Shown here one piece after another: positions 51,926-63,239 of a DNA stretch of 64,000 nucleotides. Made by a program: the position numbers and the translations under genes. Numbering within the stretch: position 1 is the first letter of the stretch; the number at the start of each line of letters is the position of its first letter. Under the pieces are notes generated by a model. That model was not told the DNA's origin and searched no databases. It saw only the letters and a list, made by a program, of their open reading frames with translations. This DNA is from Lysinibacillus sp. FSL W8-0992. Lineage in GTDB: Bacteria; Bacillota; Bacilli; Bacillales_A; Planococcaceae. Location of the stretch: contig NZ_JBBOZQ010000001.1 of NCBI RefSeq assembly GCF_038008685.1, positions 868,001 to 932,000 of the forward strand, read 5' to 3'.

Positions 51926-54359
51926 TCGTTTTACACAACGCGCACAAAAAGTATTACAGCTTGCACAGGAAGAGGCAATTCGTTGGAAGCACGAATCAAT
52001 AGGAACAGAGCATATTCTTTTAGGGCTTATTCGTGAAGGCGGTGGTATAGCTGCGAAAGCATTAGAAGCCATTGATATTAGCCCTCAAATGATTGAAGCA
52101 GGTATTGAAGAGCTAGTCGGTAAAGGAACAGAGGATGTTGGACCAATCGTGCACTACACGCCTCGTGCGAAAAAAGTAATTGAATTATCGGTTGATGAGT
52201 CGCGTAAATTAGGCCATTCCTATATTGGCACAGAACATTTACTATTAGCGCTTATTCGTGAAGGCGAAGGGGTAGCTGCTCGTGTATTAAACAATGCTGG
52301 TGTGGGCTTAAATAAAGCTCGTCAGCAAGTATTATTGTTATTAGGTAATAACGACAATGCACAATCTGGACAACAAGCGACACAGGCTGCAAATACGCCT
52401 ACATTAGATAGCTTAGCGCGCGATTTAACACAAATTGCCCGTGAAGGTTCGTTAGACCCTGTTATTGGACGTAGTAAAGAAATTACACGTGTTATTGAAG
52501 TGCTATCACGTCGTACGAAAAATAACCCTGTGCTTATTGGTGAACCAGGGGTAGGTAAAACAGCGATTGCTGAAGGCTTAGCGCAACAAATCATTAACAA
52601 TGAAGTGCCAGAAATTTTGCGCGATAAACGTGTAATGACGCTTGATATGGGAACGGTTGTTGCCGGCACTAAATACCGCGGTGAATTTGAAGATCGTTTG
52701 AAAAAGGTAATGGATGAAATTCGTCAAGCGGGCAATGTCATCTTATTCATTGATGAATTGCACACGCTAATCGGTGCAGGTGGGGCAGAAGGTGCAATTG
52801 ATGCTTCAAACATTTTAAAACCATCATTGGCACGTGGTGAATTACAATGTATTGGTGCTACAACATTAGATGAGTACCGCAAATACATTGAAAAAGATGC
52901 AGCTTTAGAGCGTCGTTTCCAACCGATTCAAGTCGATGAGCCAACTGTTGAAGAAGCTATTCAAATTATTCACGGCTTGCGTGATCGTTATGAGGCGCAT
53001 CACCGTGTGAAAATTACAGATGAGGCGATTGAGGCAGCGGCAAAAATGGGTGATCGTTATATTTCAGACCGCTTCTTGCCTGATAAAGCAATCGACTTAA
53101 TCGATGAAGCTGGTTCAAAAGTACGCTTACGTTCATTTGCAGTGCCACCAAATTTAAAGGCACTGGAAGATAAACTTGAAAATGTTCGCTCTGAGAAAAA
53201 TGCGGCTGTATCTGGTCAAGAATTTGAAAAGGCAGCGTCTTTAAGAGATACAGAGCAAAAGCTAAAAGACGAAATTGAAACAACGCGTAAAACATGGAAA
53301 GAAGAACAAGGTAAAGCCGAATCGAAAGTAACGGTAGACGATGTGGCAGCTGTAGTTTCTATGTGGACTGGAATCCCTGTAGCAAAAATTGCACATGAAG
53401 AATCATCTAAACTATTACAACTTGAGGAAGAATTGCATAAACGAGTTGTTGGGCAAGGTGAGGCTGTTGAGGCAATTTCTCGTGCGATTCGACGTGCAAG
53501 AGCTGGTTTAAAAGATCCGAAACGTCCAATTGGTTCATTTATTTTCCTTGGTCCTACAGGGGTCGGGAAGACAGAACTTGCAAGAGCACTTGCAGAAGTA
53601 ATGTTCGGTGATGAAGATGCGATGATTCGCGTTGACATGTCAGAATATATGGAGAAACATTCGACTTCACGTTTAGTGGGCTCGCCTCCGGGATATGTAG
53701 GCTTTGATGATGGTGGTCAGCTTACAGAAAAAGTGCGACGCAAACCGTATTCCGTAGTGCTACTTGATGAAATTGAAAAAGCTCACCCAGATGTTTTCAA
53801 TATTTTACTTCAAGTACTTGAAGATGGTCGTTTAACTGATTCTAAAGGACGTGTCGTTGATTTCCGCAATACGGTTGTCATTATGACTTCTAACGTTGGC
53901 GCGGACGCGTTAAAGTATCAAAAAAATCTTGGCTTCAGCTTAGGAAGCTCGGAGTCGAAGCATAAAGATATGAAGGGTACAATGCTAGAAGAATTGAAAA
54001 AAGCATTCCGTCCAGAATTTTTAAACCGTATCGATGAAATGATTGTGTTCCACTCACTAGAAAAAGAACACTTAAAAGAAATCGTTTCAATGATGGCTAA
54101 TTCCTTAACAAAACGTCTACAGGAGCAGGATATTACGTTAGAGTTAACCGATGCTGTACTAAATAAAATTGCAGAGGAAGGCTATGATCCTCAATATGGT
54201 GCTCGTCCACTCCGTCGTGCATTGCAAAAACAAGTGGAAGACCGTTTATCGGAAGAACTGCTTAAAGGCAATGTAGAAAAAGGAAACCAAGTTGTAATCG
54301 ATTATGTAAATGAAGAATTTGTCGTTAAGAAAAAAGAGGGCGTTTCAATTTCTAAATAA
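51915..54359 (+). CDS. clpC: Clp protease ATPase subunit ClpC
   Basis: 814 residues. Two Clp_N repeats (1-140, e.g. [20 protein letters not shown]), AAA1 with Walker A GEPGVGKT and Walker [15 protein letters not shown], a UVR/middle domain (~420-455), AAA2 with [16 protein letters not shown] and [15 protein letters not shown], sensor SNVGAD, and the ClpP-docking VGF-type loop. It unfolds proteins for ClpP, including arginine-phosphorylated ones. AAAAGGAGAG lies 8-9 bases before the start. Followed by a terminator, so radA has its own transcription as well or by read-through. Confidence 0.96.
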   Translation: MMFNRFTQRAQKVLQLAQEEAIRWKHESIGTEHILLGLIREGGGIAAKALEAIDISPQMIEAGIEELVGKGTEDVGPIVHYTPRAKKVIELSVDESRKLGHSYIGTEHLLLALIREGEGVAARVLNNAGVGLNKARQQVLLLLGNNDNAQSGQQATQAANTPTLDSLARDLTQIAREGSLDPVIGRSKEITRVIEVLSRRTKNNPVLIGEPGVGKTAIAEGLAQQIINNEVPEILRDKRVMTLDMGTVVAGTKYRGEFEDRLKKVMDEIRQAGNVILFIDELHTLIGAGGAEGAIDASNILKPSLARGELQCIGATTLDEYRKYIEKDAALERRFQPIQVDEPTVEEAIQIIHGLRDRYEAHHRVKITDEAIEAAAKMGDRYISDRFLPDKAIDLIDEAGSKVRLRSFAVPPNLKALEDKLENVRSEKNAAVSGQEFEKAASLRDTEQKLKDEIETTRKTWKEEQGKAESKVTVDDVAAVVSMWTGIPVAKIAHEESSKLLQLEEELHKRVVGQGEAVEAISRAIRRARAGLKDPKRPIGSFIFLGPTGVGKTELARALAEVMFGDEDAMIRVDMSEYMEKHSTSRLVGSPPGYVGFDDGGQLTEKVRRKPYSVVLLDEIEKAHPDVFNILLQVLEDGRLTDSKGRVVDFRNTVVIMTSNVGADALKYQKNLGFSLGSSESKHKDMKGTMLEELKKAFRPEFLNRIDEMIVFHSLEKEHLKEIVSMMANSLTKRLQEQDITLELTDAVLNKIAEEGYDPQYGARPLRRALQKQVEDRLSEELLKGNVEKGNQVVIDYVNEEFVVKKKEGVSISK

Positions 54360-54392
54360 GCAGATTGTTTATTGTTAACGTGTTGATTTGAG

Positions 54393-54430
54393 AAGACAGC
54401 GAGGCCAAGAGTGCCAAGCTGTCTTTTTTT
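54393..54430 (+). terminator. Terminator after clpC
   Basis: AAGACAGC (54393-54400) pairs with GCTGTCTT (54418-54425) followed by more T residues; internal GGCC and TGGCACTC-like pairing extends the stem (GGCCAAGAGTGCC). Confidence 0.8.
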
Positions 54431-54470
54431 ATGTAAAATGAATATAAGAACAAATATTCGAGGTGGTACT

Positions 54471-55847
54471 ATGGCGAAGAAAAAAACTAAATTTGTCTGT
54501 ACAGGTTGTGGATATGAATCTGCAAAGTGGATGGGTCGTTGTCCAGGGTGTGGAGAATGGAATAAAATGGTTGAAGAAGTAGAGGTCGTTGCGAAAGGTC
54601 CTCGAGGAGCATTCCAACATTCAGCTACAGTAACACAAAAGGCTATACCTATTATACAAGTGGAAGCAGCTGAGGAATCTCGGGTAGCTACTGAAATGGG
54701 AGAGCTCAATCGAGTTTTAGGCGGTGGTATCGTGCCAGGATCCCTTGTATTAATCGGTGGTGACCCTGGGATTGGGAAATCAACGCTTTTATTACAAGTA
54801 TCAGCGTTGCTATCAAATAAAGGGCACCGTGTGCTGTATATTTCTGGGGAGGAATCTATTCGACAAACGAAATTGCGTGCAGAGCGTTTAGGAGTAATAT
54901 CTCAAGAACTTTATATTTATTCGGAGACGAATTTAGAGTTGTTAAACCAAACGATTGATGATGTTCAGCCGAAGTTTGTGATCGTCGATTCCATACAAAC
55001 TGTTTTCCATCCAGAGGTGACAAGTGCACCTGGTAGTGTGTCGCAAGTGCGTGAATGTACAGCAGAGCTAATGCGAATTGCAAAAACGAAAGGCATTGCC
55101 ATTTTCTTAGTAGGGCATGTAACGAAAGAAGGGCAAATTGCTGGACCACGTATTTTAGAGCATATGGTGGACACCGTGTTGTATTTCGAAGGAGAGCGCC
55201 ATCACAACCACCGTATTTTACGGAGTCAGAAAAACCGCTTTGGCTCTACAAATGAAATTGCTATTTTTGAAATGCTTCAGGGGGGCTTAAAGGAAGTGTT
55301 GAATCCGTCTGAGTTGTTTTTACAAGAACGCTCACAAGGGGCGGCAGGCTCAACCATTGTGGCATCAATGGAGGGGACAAGACCAATTTTAGTAGAAATT
55401 CAATCACTTGTGACGCCGACGAGCTTCAATTATCCAAAACGTATGGCAACAGGGGTGGACCAAAACCGCGTGCAATTGCTTATGGCGGTGCTTGAAAAGC
55501 GGATGGGCCTCATGCTGCAAGCGCAGGATGCATATATTAAAGTTGCTGGCGGTGTGAAGCTTGATGAGCCTGCAATTGACCTAGCGGTGTTGACGAGTAT
55601 TGTTTCTAGTTTTAAAGATCAGGCGGTGCGTGGTACAGATTGCTTTATTGGTGAAGTGGGCTTAACAGGAGAGGTTCGTCGTGTAACACGTATTGAACAA
55701 CGTGTTATTGAGGCGGCAAAACTAGGCTTTAAGCGAGCGTTTATACCTGCCTCTAATATTGGTGGTTGGGACTTCCCACAAGGTATCGAAATTGTTGGTG
55801 TAGAGACAATTAAGGACGCATTGAATGCCTGCTTTAGAGAGTTATAA
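54471..55847 (+). CDS. radA: DNA repair protein RadA (Sms)
   Basis: 458 residues. N-terminal C4 zinc finger [20 protein letters not shown], RecA-like domain with Walker [11 protein letters not shown], Walker B VIVDSIQ, the RadA-specific KNRFGST motif and a C-terminal Lon-like domain ([20 protein letters not shown]). It helps branch migration in recombination. ATG 54471 (GAGGTGG upstream) is chosen over the 20-residue extension. In B. subtilis disA follows; here it does not. Confidence 0.95.
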   Translation: MAKKKTKFVCTGCGYESAKWMGRCPGCGEWNKMVEEVEVVAKGPRGAFQHSATVTQKAIPIIQVEAAEESRVATEMGELNRVLGGGIVPGSLVLIGGDPGIGKSTLLLQVSALLSNKGHRVLYISGEESIRQTKLRAERLGVISQELYIYSETNLELLNQTIDDVQPKFVIVDSIQTVFHPEVTSAPGSVSQVRECTAELMRIAKTKGIAIFLVGHVTKEGQIAGPRILEHMVDTVLYFEGERHHNHRILRSQKNRFGSTNEIAIFEMLQGGLKEVLNPSELFLQERSQGAAGSTIVASMEGTRPILVEIQSLVTPTSFNYPKRMATGVDQNRVQLLMAVLEKRMGLMLQAQDAYIKVAGGVKLDEPAIDLAVLTSIVSSFKDQAVRGTDCFIGEVGLTGEVRRVTRIEQRVIEAAKLGFKRAFIPASNIGGWDFPQGIEIVGVETIKDALNACFREL

Positions 55848-56212
55848 ATAAATTATTAGGTCAATTTTATAAATAGTTCCTAAAAGAATTCCAACATTGA
55901 AGTGGAGCAAAGGGTTAACGGATAGCGTTCTACCTGTAGTGTAACGTTACAAAATGATAGAAGTGAATTATGAAATTGATTGACTAAATAAGGTGCATGC
56001 TGGGGGATATCCTAGCATGCACTTTTCCACCATTTATAGCGGTCATAAAAATTTTATGAAATTGGATAATAATTATTGCAAAAATAATGCATCTCTTCAG
56101 GCTTCTGTAACGTCCCATAAACAGCAGTAAAAATAATAATGTTTTGATGGGCTCAAAAAAGATTTTCTGCTGAAAAATATGTATAATCATTATAAGAATT
56201 GGAGGTGACAGT
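55848..56212. other. Gap where disA would be expected
   Basis: 365 bases with no coding frame. A hairpin GTGCATGCT/AGCATGCAC (55993-56022) with only four T residues may end radA transcripts. A GTAACGTTAC palindrome is at about 55941. I found no recognisable disA fragment. Confidence 0.6.
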
Positions 56213-57298
56213 ATGAAAAAATTTATTCAGATTGCTTTTTTACTGATTGGGGGAGCTTTAGGCCTTGTTTTCTTACCGCCATTATACGAATTGCTTCATT
56301 TATCATCTAATCCTTGGCTTGATAATCCTTATGTATCAGTTGCTTTAGGGGCACTTTTACTATTTACATTATCGTTTGCATTTTCCGACTATTTTGTTCG
56401 GCTTATTAGCTGGATGGAAGAGGTGCTATTTAAAGTACCAGTTGGAGATTTATTATTTGGTACGCTTGGCCTTATTGTAGGACTTATCGTTGCATATTTC
56501 CTAGGCTTTGCGATTAATAGCGTTCAGATTCGCGGTATTACAGAAGTGATTCCAATCATCCTGTCGTTTGTGTTTGGATATTTGGGCTTCCGTGTCGGCT
56601 TTAAAAAGCGAGATGAGTTACTACAGTTATTTACATTACGTGGGAGTAATTCGAAGAAAAAAGCAGCTGAAGGTATTGATGCTCCAGAAATTCGTGGTAG
56701 TTATAAATTGCTAGATACGAGCGTTATTATAGACGGACGTATAGCGGATATATCTGAAACAGGCTTTATCGAAGGTGCCCTAGTGGTGCCGCAGTTTGTG
56801 CTAACGGAGCTTCAGCATATTGCAGATTCCTCAGATACTTTAAAACGTACAAGAGGTCGCCGTGGTTTGGATATATTAAAAAAACTGCAAGATGAACGTA
56901 TGACAAAAGTAGAGATTACTGAAGAAGATTTTGAAGATGTGCAGGAAGTCGATTTAAAACTTGTACGTCTTGCAAAGAAAATGGGCAATGATACACAAAT
57001 TGTTACGAATGATTTCAACTTGAACAAAGTATGTGAGCTACACCAAGTGCAAGTGCTGAACATCAATGATTTGGCAAATGCAGTGAAGCCAGTAGTTATT
57101 CCTGGTGAGGATATGCAAGTTGTCGTTATTAAAGATGGGAAAGAGCATAACCAAGGTGTCGCTTATTTGGATGATGGCACGATGATAGTTGTAGAAGGTG
57201 GTCGAAGTTATATAGGACAGGCAATTACAGTAACTGTAACGAGCGTTCTACAAACATCAGCAGGTCGTATGATTTTTGCCAAGCCAAAGGATGATTAG
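56213..57298 (+). CDS. yacL: PIN/TRAM-domain membrane protein YacL
   Basis: 361 residues. Four TM helices in the first ~140 residues (IQIAFLLIGGALGLVFLPPL; GLIVGLIVAYFLGFAI), then a PIN nuclease-like domain (LLDTSVIIDGRIADISETGF, GNDTQIVTNDFNLNKV with conserved acidic residues) and a C-terminal TRAM domain (ILQT-type RNA-binding beta barrel, GVAYLDDGTMIVVEGG). Annotated as a putative membrane RNase; role unproven. GGAGGTGA lies 5-6 bases before the ATG. Confidence 0.93.
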   Translation: MKKFIQIAFLLIGGALGLVFLPPLYELLHLSSNPWLDNPYVSVALGALLLFTLSFAFSDYFVRLISWMEEVLFKVPVGDLLFGTLGLIVGLIVAYFLGFAINSVQIRGITEVIPIILSFVFGYLGFRVGFKKRDELLQLFTLRGSNSKKKAAEGIDAPEIRGSYKLLDTSVIIDGRIADISETGFIEGALVVPQFVLTELQHIADSSDTLKRTRGRRGLDILKKLQDERMTKVEITEEDFEDVQEVDLKLVRLAKKMGNDTQIVTNDFNLNKVCELHQVQVLNINDLANAVKPVVIPGEDMQVVVIKDGKEHNQGVAYLDDGTMIVVEGGRSYIGQAITVTVTSVLQTSAGRMIFAKPKDD

Positions 57299-57310
57299 GA
57301 AGTGGGAAAT

Positions 57311-58003
57311 GTGCAGTATGAAGTAGTACTTCCGGCGGCAGGTAGCGGGAAGCGAATGGGAGCAGGACTAAATAAATTATTTTTAGAGCTTTTAGGGAAA
57401 CCGATTTTAATACACACATTAGAAGTATTTGAGCAAGATAGAAACTGCACAGGAATTTGGCTTGCGGTGAAGCCGGAGGAGCGAGCGTTTATTCAAGAAT
57501 TGCTCGTGAATTATGGCATCTCTAAGGTCAAGGGCTTGCCCGATGGTGGTGCAGAGCGCCAACATTCGGTTCATTCCTGCATGAAGGAAATGGAGCAAGT
57601 TGATATCGTTTTAGTGCATGATGCAGCACGTCCATTTATTACGCACGCAATTATTGCAAACCTTGTGCAAAGTGCTCATGATTTTGGCGCTGCTATCGCT
57701 GGCGTTCGTGCAAAGGATACGATGAAAAAAGTACGTGATGGCATCATTGAAGAAACAGTAGATCGTGAAAGCCTGTGGATGATTCAAACACCGCAAGCTT
57801 TTCGCTTTGATTTGATTGTAGAGGCCGAAGATGTTGCCGAGAAAGTAGGCTTCCTAGGTACAGACGAGGCAATGCTAGTTGAACGTCTTGGTCATGCTGT
57901 TCATATTGTAGAGAGTACCTACGAAAATGTGAAGATGACAACTAAAGAAGATTTACTATTTGGTGAAGCAATTTTACGTCGCCGAGTGTCGGAAACTTAT
58001 TAA
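57311..58003 (+). CDS. ispD: 2-C-methyl-D-erythritol 4-phosphate cytidylyltransferase
   Basis: 230 residues. The CTP-binding loop PAAGSGKRMGAG, GGAERQHSVHSCM, VHDAARPFI and the DTMKKV, QTPQAFRF motifs define IspD, third step of the MEP isoprenoid pathway. Start taken as GTG 57311, which has AGGAAG 8 bases upstream; GTG 57302 lies inside that site. The gap to yacL is 12 bases. A terminator follows. Confidence 0.93.
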   Translation: MQYEVVLPAAGSGKRMGAGLNKLFLELLGKPILIHTLEVFEQDRNCTGIWLAVKPEERAFIQELLVNYGISKVKGLPDGGAERQHSVHSCMKEMEQVDIVLVHDAARPFITHAIIANLVQSAHDFGAAIAGVRAKDTMKKVRDGIIEETVDRESLWMIQTPQAFRFDLIVEAEDVAEKVGFLGTDEAMLVERLGHAVHIVESTYENVKMTTKEDLLFGEAILRRRVSETY

Positions 58004-58013
58004 AAATAACTTT

Positions 58014-58057
58014 TAAATCTCATCAACTTTAAATGTAGCTGATGGGATTTTTTTTAT
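58014..58057 (+). terminator. Terminator after ispD
   Basis: AAATCTCATCAACT pairs with AGCTGATGGGATTT (G-U pairs), followed by seven T residues. It means ispF must have its own promoter in the next 200 bases. Confidence 0.85.
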
Positions 58058-58203
58058 TCATCTTGAACAAACTATAAAAAACTTTAAGTATGTTGTTTAT
58101 CTCTATCTTAAGTAAGATATGTATGGAAAGAGTTTTGAAGATGATGTGGAGAGCTCAATTTCCTAGGAAATATGGTAAACTGTCTATAAATAGAAAATCA
58201 TAA

Positions 58204-58252
58204 AGGCAGGTGAATGCTGTTACAATTATCTCTGTTGTAACGGCAGTATTGT
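58204..58252 (+). promoter_or_regulatory. Hairpin between ribosome site and ispF start codon, with an in-frame mini-ORF
   Basis: A ribosome site GGCAGGTG (58205-58212) is followed by an 11-bp hairpin TGCTGTTACAA/TTGTAACGGCA (58215-58225 with 58235-58245), then GTATTGT and the ispF ATG at 58253. Folding would bring the ribosome site to a normal distance from the ATG. An 8-codon frame (ATG 58214 to TAA 58240) uses the same site and is in frame with ispF. Confidence 0.6.
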
Positions 58253-58729
58253 ATGTTTCGAGTAGGACAAGGTTTTGACGTACATGCATTTGAAGAAGGG
58301 CGTCCACTAATTATTGGCGGTATTACAATTCCGCATGAAAAAGGCTTAGTAGGGCATTCGGATGCAGATGTATTATTACACACAGTAACAGATGCAGCAC
58401 TTGGGGCAATAGGTGAAGGCGATATTGGTCGTCATTTTCCAGATACAGATCCTGAATGGAAGGATGCTGATTCAGCAAAGTTACTAGAGTATATTTGGAA
58501 AATCGTTGAAGACAAAGGCTATGTGCTTGGCAATGTAGATTGCACCATTATGGCACAACGTCCAAAAATGGCGCCTTACATTGAGCAAATGAGAAACCGC
58601 ATTGCAACGCTATTAAACGCAGACGCATCACAAGTGAATGTCAAAGCGACAACTACTGAAAGACTGGGCTTTACAGGTCGAGAAGAAGGCATCGCTTCAA
58701 TGGCAACGATTCTATTGATAAAAAAATAA
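58253..58729 (+). CDS. ispF: 2-C-methyl-D-erythritol 2,4-cyclodiphosphate synthase
   Basis: 158 residues. Metal ligands in GFDVHAF and [10 protein letters not shown], plus [26 protein letters not shown] and the C-terminal [16 protein letters not shown] are the IspF signatures; it forms the cyclodiphosphate in the MEP pathway. The start [12 protein letters not shown] aligns with family starts, but no ribosome site lies directly before it; see the structured leader. Separated from ispD by a terminator. Confidence 0.95.
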   Translation: MFRVGQGFDVHAFEEGRPLIIGGITIPHEKGLVGHSDADVLLHTVTDAALGAIGEGDIGRHFPDTDPEWKDADSAKLLEYIWKIVEDKGYVLGNVDCTIMAQRPKMAPYIEQMRNRIATLLNADASQVNVKATTTERLGFTGREEGIASMATILLIKK

Positions 58730-58734
58730 AAAAT

Positions 58735-58768
58735 GGCGCGTGTCCAATTCCTAAGCACGCGCTACTTT
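58735..58768 (+). terminator. Terminator after ispF
   Basis: GGCGCGTG pairs with CACGCGCT over a 13-base loop, followed by ACTTTTATTT. Confidence 0.75.
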
Positions 58769-58850
58769 TATTTCCTATACTACAGTGGTAAAATGAACAA
58801 TTAAAAAGGTCGGAATTATTTTCAGACGAACATTTAGGAGGCATTTAATT

Positions 58851-60311
58851 ATGACGAAAGAAGTTCGCGTTCGTTACGCGCCATCACCAACTGGATTTTT
58901 ACATATTGGCGGTGCTCGTACAGCGTTATTCAACTATTTATATGCAAAACATCATAACGGTAAATTCATCGTGCGTATTGAAGATACGGATATTGAGCGT
59001 AATGTAGAAGGTGGAGAAGCGTCTCAGTTAGATAACTTAAAATGGTTAGGTATCGAATATGACGAGTCAATCGATATTGGTGGTCCTTATGCGCCTTATC
59101 GTCAAATGGAACGCCTAGATATTTATAAAGAGCATGCTGAAAAGTTATTACAAGAAGGTAAAGCTTATAAATGTTTCTGTTCATCAGAAAAATTAGAGGC
59201 ATCTCGTGAAGAGCAAAAAGCTCGTGGCGTTGCAGCACCAACATATGATGGTACTTGCCGTCATTTATCTGCTGAAGAAGTAGCGGCTAAAGAAGCGGCT
59301 GGCGAGCAATATACAATTCGTATGCGTGTACCTGAAAATGTAACATATGAATTTGAAGATTTAGTGCGTGGACAAGTATCGTTCGAATCAAAAGATGTTG
59401 GTGACTGGGTACTTGTGAAAGCAAATGGTATTCCAACATACAACTATGCGGTAGTGTTAGATGATCACTTTATGGAAATTTCACACGTATTCCGTGGTGA
59501 AGAACATTTATCAAACACACCAAAACAAATGATGATTTTTGATGCATTTGGCTGGGAATATCCTCGCTTTGGGCATATGACATTAATCATTAACGAGAAC
59601 CGCAAAAAATTATCAAAACGTGACGAGTCAATTATTCAATTCGTAACGCAATATAAAGACCTTGGTTATTTACCAGAAGCTATGTTCAATTTCTTCGCTT
59701 TACTAGGTTGGTCTCCTGAAGGTGAAGAAGAGATTTTCACAAAAGAAGAATTTATTAAAATGTTTGATGAGAAACGTTTATCAAAATCGCCATCTATGTT
59801 TGATAAGCAAAAGCTTACTTGGATGAATAATCAGTACATCAAAAAATTATCTTTAGAAGAAGTAGTGGCTTTATCTTTACCACACTTACAAAAAGCTGGC
59901 GTATTACCAGAAGAGCTAACAGCTGAAGAGCGTGCTTGGGCGACAGATTTAATCGCGCTTTACCATGAGCAAATGAGCTTTGGTGCTGAAATCGTAGAGC
60001 TATCTCGCCTATTCTTTAACGATCATATTGAATATGATGAGGAAGCAAAAGCAGTTTTAGCTGGCGAGCAGGTACCAGAGGTAATGGCTGCGTTTAAAGT
60101 GCAACTTGAAAATTTAGAAGAATTTACACCTGAAACTGTCAAAGCAGCTATTAAAGCTGTGCAAAAAGAAACAGGGCATAAAGGTAAAAATTTATTTATG
60201 CCAATCCGTGTTGTGACGACAGGTGAAACGCACGGTCCTGAGCTTCCGAATGCTATTTGTTTAATCGGTAAAGAGAAAACAATTGACCGTGTAGAAAAAT
60301 ACGCGAAATAA
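58851..60311 (+). CDS. gltX: Glutamyl-tRNA synthetase
   Basis: 486 residues, class I synthetase. HIGH motif in [17 protein letters not shown], the zinc/CP1 region [24 protein letters not shown] and the KMSKS loop KLSKRDESI are intact; the C-terminal anticodon-binding helices follow. Bacilli use it for both tRNA-Glu and tRNA-Gln, the latter then amidated. AGGAGG lies 9 bases before the ATG. Confidence 0.96.
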   Translation: MTKEVRVRYAPSPTGFLHIGGARTALFNYLYAKHHNGKFIVRIEDTDIERNVEGGEASQLDNLKWLGIEYDESIDIGGPYAPYRQMERLDIYKEHAEKLLQEGKAYKCFCSSEKLEASREEQKARGVAAPTYDGTCRHLSAEEVAAKEAAGEQYTIRMRVPENVTYEFEDLVRGQVSFESKDVGDWVLVKANGIPTYNYAVVLDDHFMEISHVFRGEEHLSNTPKQMMIFDAFGWEYPRFGHMTLIINENRKKLSKRDESIIQFVTQYKDLGYLPEAMFNFFALLGWSPEGEEEIFTKEEFIKMFDEKRLSKSPSMFDKQKLTWMNNQYIKKLSLEEVVALSLPHLQKAGVLPEELTAEERAWATDLIALYHEQMSFGAEIVELSRLFFNDHIEYDEEAKAVLAGEQVPEVMAAFKVQLENLEEFTPETVKAAIKAVQKETGHKGKNLFMPIRVVTTGETHGPELPNAICLIGKEKTIDRVEKYAK

Positions 60312-60321
60312 TAGAAATTTA

Positions 60322-60611
60322 TTGACAAACTGTTTCTTCGATGTAAAATGAATGTACATTGAGAAAGCGTTGATAAGGAGAAGTACGTGGCGCAAGCTCT
60401 AAAGAGAGGACCATCACCGGCTGAAAGTGGTCTGAGCCAAGGCAAAACCGAAATGCACCTTTGAGCATAAAGCTGAACAATAGTAGGCTTTATCGGGTCG
60501 TTCCCGTTATAGGACGTCCAAAGTGGAAGGCTTATGCCTTCAATCAGAGTGGAACCGCGCAAATTCAGCGTCTCTGTCATTCCTTTTTAGGAATGATAGG
60601 GGCGCTTTTTA
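60322..60611 (+). promoter_or_regulatory. Cysteine T-box riboswitch with its promoter
   Basis: Promoter TTGACA (60322-60327), 16-bp spacer, TAAAAT (60344-60349). The T-box sequence AGAGTGGAACCGCG is at 60546-60559, followed by the terminator GCGTCTCTGTCATTCC/GGAATGATAGGGGCGC (60568-60605) with a T-run. A TGC triplet at 60454-60456 (CGAAATGCACC) is the probable specifier, matching cysE/cysS downstream. Uncharged tRNA-Cys should turn the operon on. Confidence 0.92.
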
Positions 60612-60766
60612 TTATTTTTTTATGATTTTCGGGTGTTAGATGAAACAGGGAAATCATTACTAATAACAATAGGTTTTAAAGTAATTTTGCATAGGGTTAT
60701 TGTAAGGATTGGAAATAACGTGGTCGAGATCACAAACACACATTGAATCGAAAAGGGGGAGTTTTG

Positions 60767-61417
60767 ATGTTTAAAAGAATAAAGGAAGATGTAGAGACTA
60801 TTTTCGAAAATGATCCAGCGGCGCGCAGTGTACTTGAAGTTGTGTTAACATATTCAGGGCTGCATGCTACATGGGCGCATCGTGTTGCACACTGGTTTTT
60901 TAAAAGACGTTTTTATTTTATCGCACGCGTAATTTCACAAATAAGTCGCTTCTTTACAGGAATTGAAATACACCCTGGTGCTAAAATTGGTCGTCGCTTC
61001 TTTATTGACCACGGCATGGGTGTTGTTATAGGGGAAACATGTGAGATAGGTGATAATGTTACACTTTATCAAGGTGTTACACTAGGCGGTACAGGGAAAG
61101 AAAAAGGCAAGCGCCACCCGACATTAGAAGATAATGTGTTAGTTGCCACTGGTGCAAAAGTATTAGGTTCTATTACAATTGGTGAGAATAGTAAAATTGG
61201 TGCGGGTTCAGTAGTATTAAAAGAAGTACCACCAAATTCTACGGTAGTCGGTATCCCTGGTAAAGTAGTGATGAGAGATGGTGTTCGTTTGGAGAAAAAA
61301 CTAGACCATCAAAATATTCCTGACCCTGTAGAGGAACGTTGTCAAGGTTTCGAAAAGCAAATAGCAGCATTGCAAGAAGAAATCGGACGCTTACAAAAGG
61401 AGAGAGAAACACAATGA
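60767..61417 (+). CDS. cysE: Serine O-acetyltransferase
   Basis: 216 residues. N-terminal helices, then left-handed beta-helix hexapeptide repeats ([60 protein letters not shown]). First step of cysteine synthesis from serine and acetyl-CoA. The C-terminus is an extended coiled coil ([20 protein letters not shown]). GGGGGAG lies 5-6 bases before ATG 60767; the longer frame is not used. Controlled by the cysteine T-box; overlaps cysS by 4 bases. Confidence 0.95.
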   Translation: MFKRIKEDVETIFENDPAARSVLEVVLTYSGLHATWAHRVAHWFFKRRFYFIARVISQISRFFTGIEIHPGAKIGRRFFIDHGMGVVIGETCEIGDNVTLYQGVTLGGTGKEKGKRHPTLEDNVLVATGAKVLGSITIGENSKIGAGSVVLKEVPPNSTVVGIPGKVVMRDGVRLEKKLDHQNIPDPVEERCQGFEKQIAALQEEIGRLQKERETQ

Positions 61418-62814
61418 GTATTCAAATTTTTAACTCATTAACAAGACAAAAAGAAACTTTCGTACCGCTAGAAGAAGGCAAAGTTAAAATGTATGTTTGC
61501 GGTCCGACTGTTTATAACTATATTCATATTGGGAATTCACGTCCTGTAATTGTGTACGATACGGTACGACGATATTTTCAATATAAAGGCTACGATGTGA
61601 AATTTGTATCAAATTTCACGGATGTGGACGATAAAATTATTAAAGCAGCAAACGAGCTTGGTGAAGAAGTTCATGAGCTTACTGACCGTTTTATTGCTGC
61701 ATATTTTGAAGATGTTACGGCACTAGGATGCAAAAAGGCCGACGTACATCCTCGTGTAACGGATCACATGGATGACATTATTGAATTTATTAAAGTGTTA
61801 ATCGAAAAAGGTTACGCATATGAATCGGCTGGCGATGTGTATTACCGAACTCGAAAATTTAACGGCTACGGTAAGCTTTCACATCAATCGGTGGATGATT
61901 TGAAAATCGGTGCACGTATCGAAGCAGGCGAGAAAAAAGACGATGCATTAGACTTTGCATTATGGAAAGCAGCAAAACCTGGTGAGATTTATTGGGAAAG
62001 TCCTTGGGGCAACGGACGTCCAGGATGGCATATTGAATGCTCGGTCATGGCACGTGAGCATTTAGGTGATACAATTGATATACATGCAGGTGGTCAAGAT
62101 TTAACATTCCCGCATCATGAAAATGAAATTGCGCAATCCGAAGCACATAACGATACAACATTTGCGCGTTACTGGATGCATAATGGATATATTAATATTG
62201 ATAATGAAAAAATGTCTAAATCCCTTGGTAATTTTGTGCTCGTGAACGATATACGTAAACAAATCGATCCGCAAATTTTACGTTTCTTTATGTTATCTGT
62301 ACATTACCGTCACCCAATTAACTTTGCTAAAGATTTAGTAGATGCGGCAGCTACTGGTTTAGAGCGTATTCGCACTTCTTATAACAACGTTAAGTACCGC
62401 TTATCCGCTACTGCAAGTCTCGGTGAACACTCGGACGAATGGCTCCAACAAATCGCTACACAAAAAGCACAATTTGAAGAAGCGATGGATGATGATTTCA
62501 ATACAGCAAATGCTATTTCAGTATTATTTGAATTAGCTCGTATTGCTAATATTTACTTGAATGAGACAAATACTGATGAAAAAGTATTATTAACTTTTGT
62601 TGAAACTTTTGAGGTATTAGGTGACGTCTTAGGTATTGAATTTGCAAAAGAGGCTGAACTGCTAGACGAAGAGGTTGAAGCACTTTTGCAGGAACGCGTA
62701 GAAGCACGAAAAAATCGTGACTTTGCTCGTTCAGATGAAATCCGCGACCATTTACAGGCGCAAGGTATCATTTTAGAGGATACACGCCAAGGGACAAGAT
62801 GGAAACGAGGGTAA
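61414..62814 (+). CDS. cysS: Cysteinyl-tRNA synthetase
   Basis: 466 residues, class I. Zinc ligands in [25 protein letters not shown] and [17 protein letters not shown] as [14 protein letters not shown] intact in [12 protein letters not shown]. Attaches cysteine to tRNA-Cys. AGGAGAGAG lies 9-10 bases before ATG 61414, which overlaps the cysE stop (ATGA). Confidence 0.96.
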   Translation: MSIQIFNSLTRQKETFVPLEEGKVKMYVCGPTVYNYIHIGNSRPVIVYDTVRRYFQYKGYDVKFVSNFTDVDDKIIKAANELGEEVHELTDRFIAAYFEDVTALGCKKADVHPRVTDHMDDIIEFIKVLIEKGYAYESAGDVYYRTRKFNGYGKLSHQSVDDLKIGARIEAGEKKDDALDFALWKAAKPGEIYWESPWGNGRPGWHIECSVMAREHLGDTIDIHAGGQDLTFPHHENEIAQSEAHNDTTFARYWMHNGYINIDNEKMSKSLGNFVLVNDIRKQIDPQILRFFMLSVHYRHPINFAKDLVDAAATGLERIRTSYNNVKYRLSATASLGEHSDEWLQQIATQKAQFEEAMDDDFNTANAISVLFELARIANIYLNETNTDEKVLLTFVETFEVLGDVLGIEFAKEAELLDEEVEALLQERVEARKNRDFARSDEIRDHLQAQGIILEDTRQGTRWKRG

Positions 62815-62819
62815 GTAAC

Positions 62820-63239
62820 TTGGATAAACTCCGAAATGAAGATGTTAAGCAATTAAATGCATTAGCGCTCGCATATATGGGAGATGCGGTTTTAGAACAA
62901 AAGGTCCGCGAGTATTTACTGCGTAGTGGCCGTGTAAAGCCGAATACACTCCATAGAGAAGCAACACATTATGTATCAGCAAAGGCACAGTCAACGATTG
63001 TACATCGCATGATAGATGAGAACTTTTTAACAGAGCAGGAATTGGCAGTGTTCCGACGAGGACGCAACGCCAAGTCCGGTTCTGTTCCCAAAAATACAGA
63101 TGTCCAAACTTACCGGAATAGCTCCGGCTTTGAGGCGGTACTCGGAAGCTTGTATTTACTAGGTGAATTAGAACGCGTTTATGACATCATTGCATACGCT
63201 ATTCAAATAATCGAGGAATTAAAAGGAGTGTCAAAATAA
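62820..63239 (+). CDS. mrnC: Mini-ribonuclease III
   Basis: 139 residues, an RNase III catalytic domain without dsRBD: LALAYMGDAVLEQKVREYL with the catalytic Asp, then NAKSGSVPKNTDVQTYRNSS and GFEAVLGSLYLLGE. It matures 23S rRNA ends. I favour TTG 62820 (AGGGT upstream, MDKLRNEDVKQ), which gives a family-like N-terminus. ATG 62799, inside cysS, is the alternative. The stop codon overlaps the rlmB start. Confidence 0.92.
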   Translation: MDKLRNEDVKQLNALALAYMGDAVLEQKVREYLLRSGRVKPNTLHREATHYVSAKAQSTIVHRMIDENFLTEQELAVFRRGRNAKSGSVPKNTDVQTYRNSSGFEAVLGSLYLLGELERVYDIIAYAIQIIEELKGVSK

